NCBI RefSeq assembly: GCF_000720635.1
Contig: NZ_JOCF01000039.1
Span: 1-64,000 of the forward strand
Origin: Streptomyces sp. NRRL WC-3742
GTDB lineage: Bacteria; Actinomycetota; Actinomycetes; Streptomycetales; Streptomycetaceae
Reading direction: 5' to 3'
DNA: 64,000 bases
Under the pieces are notes generated by a model. That model saw only the letters and a program-made list of their open reading frames with translations. It made no database searches and was not told where the DNA came from. Both the position numbers and the translations under genes were made by a program. Position 1 is the stretch's first letter. The number at the start of each line of letters is the position of its first letter. Positions 63,711 to 64,000 of the stretch are shown piece by piece.

Positions 63711-64000
63711 TCAGTGACCTGCCCGGACGGCGTCCGGGGTCCCGGCCTCGGCGCGGACGAGCTCCGCCATCGGTTCGACGGCGATCTGGCCGAGCATCGA
63801 ACCGGCGACGATCGCGCCGACCAGGAACAGCGTCGACAGCCAGGCCATGGTCGACACCGGCAGGGTGAAGGCGCCGACCACCCGGGCCGCGCACTCGGTC
63901 AGCAGTGCGGTGCCCCAGATGCCCGCGAACACCCGCTCGTGCCGGTGGAAGGCCCGCGAGCCCGCCGCCCGGCCCTCCGCCAGCCGCTGCCAGGCGGCGG
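63711..64000 (-). CDS. Membrane protein, 5'-truncated at window edge (VC0807-like)
   Basis: The frame stays open to the window end, so only the last ~96 residues are visible: WQRLAEG, then GIWGTALLTECAARVV, FTLPVSTMAWLSTLFLVGAIVAG and a hydrophilic tail. The layout resembles the C-terminal part of VC0807-family membrane proteins; assignment is tentative. Confidence 0.5.
   Translation of the reverse strand, partial: AAWQRLAEGRAAGSRAFHRHERVFAGIWGTALLTECAARVVGAFTLPVSTMAWLSTLFLVGAIVAGSMLGQIAVEPMAELVRAEAGTPDAVRAGH

Overview
The window is very GC-rich actinobacterial DNA, almost certainly from a Streptomyces-like (Streptomycetaceae) chromosome. The left arm holds the order methyltransferase – topA – membrane-fused tmk – holB – secreted S33 peptidase. 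That order, the lysine-rich TopA tail, the SARP regulators and one in-frame TTA codon all fit this family. I cannot name the species.

Layout. (1) About 1–14.5 kb is conserved chromosome: a SAM methyltransferase, a DUF3592-like membrane protein, topA, the MFS-like/thymidylate kinase fusion, holB, an esterase-like membrane protein, a lipoprotein tripeptidyl aminopeptidase, a LysE/LeuE exporter and tRNA-Thr(CGT). (2) About 14.6–53.8 kb is one biosynthetic gene cluster of 27 genes that begins right behind the tRNA terminator. (3) About 53.9–64 kb returns to ordinary genes: a TrmH/SpoU rRNA methyltransferase, an RsmC-like methyltransferase, AhpD, a large flippase/pseudokinase, an ECF sigma factor with SnoaL domain, STAS, AHSA1, Nudix, Clp-N/HTH, a tyrosine phosphatase and a 5'-truncated membrane protein.

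The cluster combines three enzyme blocks. Block A (ACP, KS, CLF, KR, with a MaoC dehydratase at 40.3 kb) is a dissociated type II system of the highly reducing, polyene-forming kind. Block B is two NRPSs (C-A-T-E-C-T and C-A-T-C-A-T-TE) with MbtH, a DrrAB-type exporter, an Sfp-type PPTase, and both halves of a 2,3-diaminopropionate (SbnA/SbnB-like) pathway. Block C (46.9–53.8 kb) is an aminoacyl-ACP pathway: an ATP-grasp ligase, a PLP decarboxylase and an ACP resembling BtrJ/BtrK/BtrI of butirosin biosynthesis, with a KAS III, a degenerate KAS III-like partner, an acyl-CoA dehydrogenase and a C-domain-only dehydrogenase partner.

Inferred pathway: an amino acid is loaded on ACP2, decarboxylated while tethered, desaturated, and passed through the KAS III to the type II PKS as an amine-bearing starter. 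The resulting polyene acyl chain is taken up by the starter C domain of the first NRPS and elongated with a short peptide (first residue D-configured, possibly Dap). The TE releases it, perhaps by lactam formation with the distal amine. This is a hypothesis from gene content. I know of no described cluster with all three blocks, but I cannot search.

Regulation is unusually legible. Direct repeats of NGTCAGY, read on the coding strand and spaced 11 bp, precede the PKS, NRPS, PPTase, KAS III and second MMPL transcription units. In four of these the last repeat lies 9 nt before a plausible -10 hexamer. Two SARPs, a NarL-type histidine kinase/response regulator pair and a small LuxR protein are present. 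SARP2 carries the only cluster TTA codon I found, linking the cluster to bldA.
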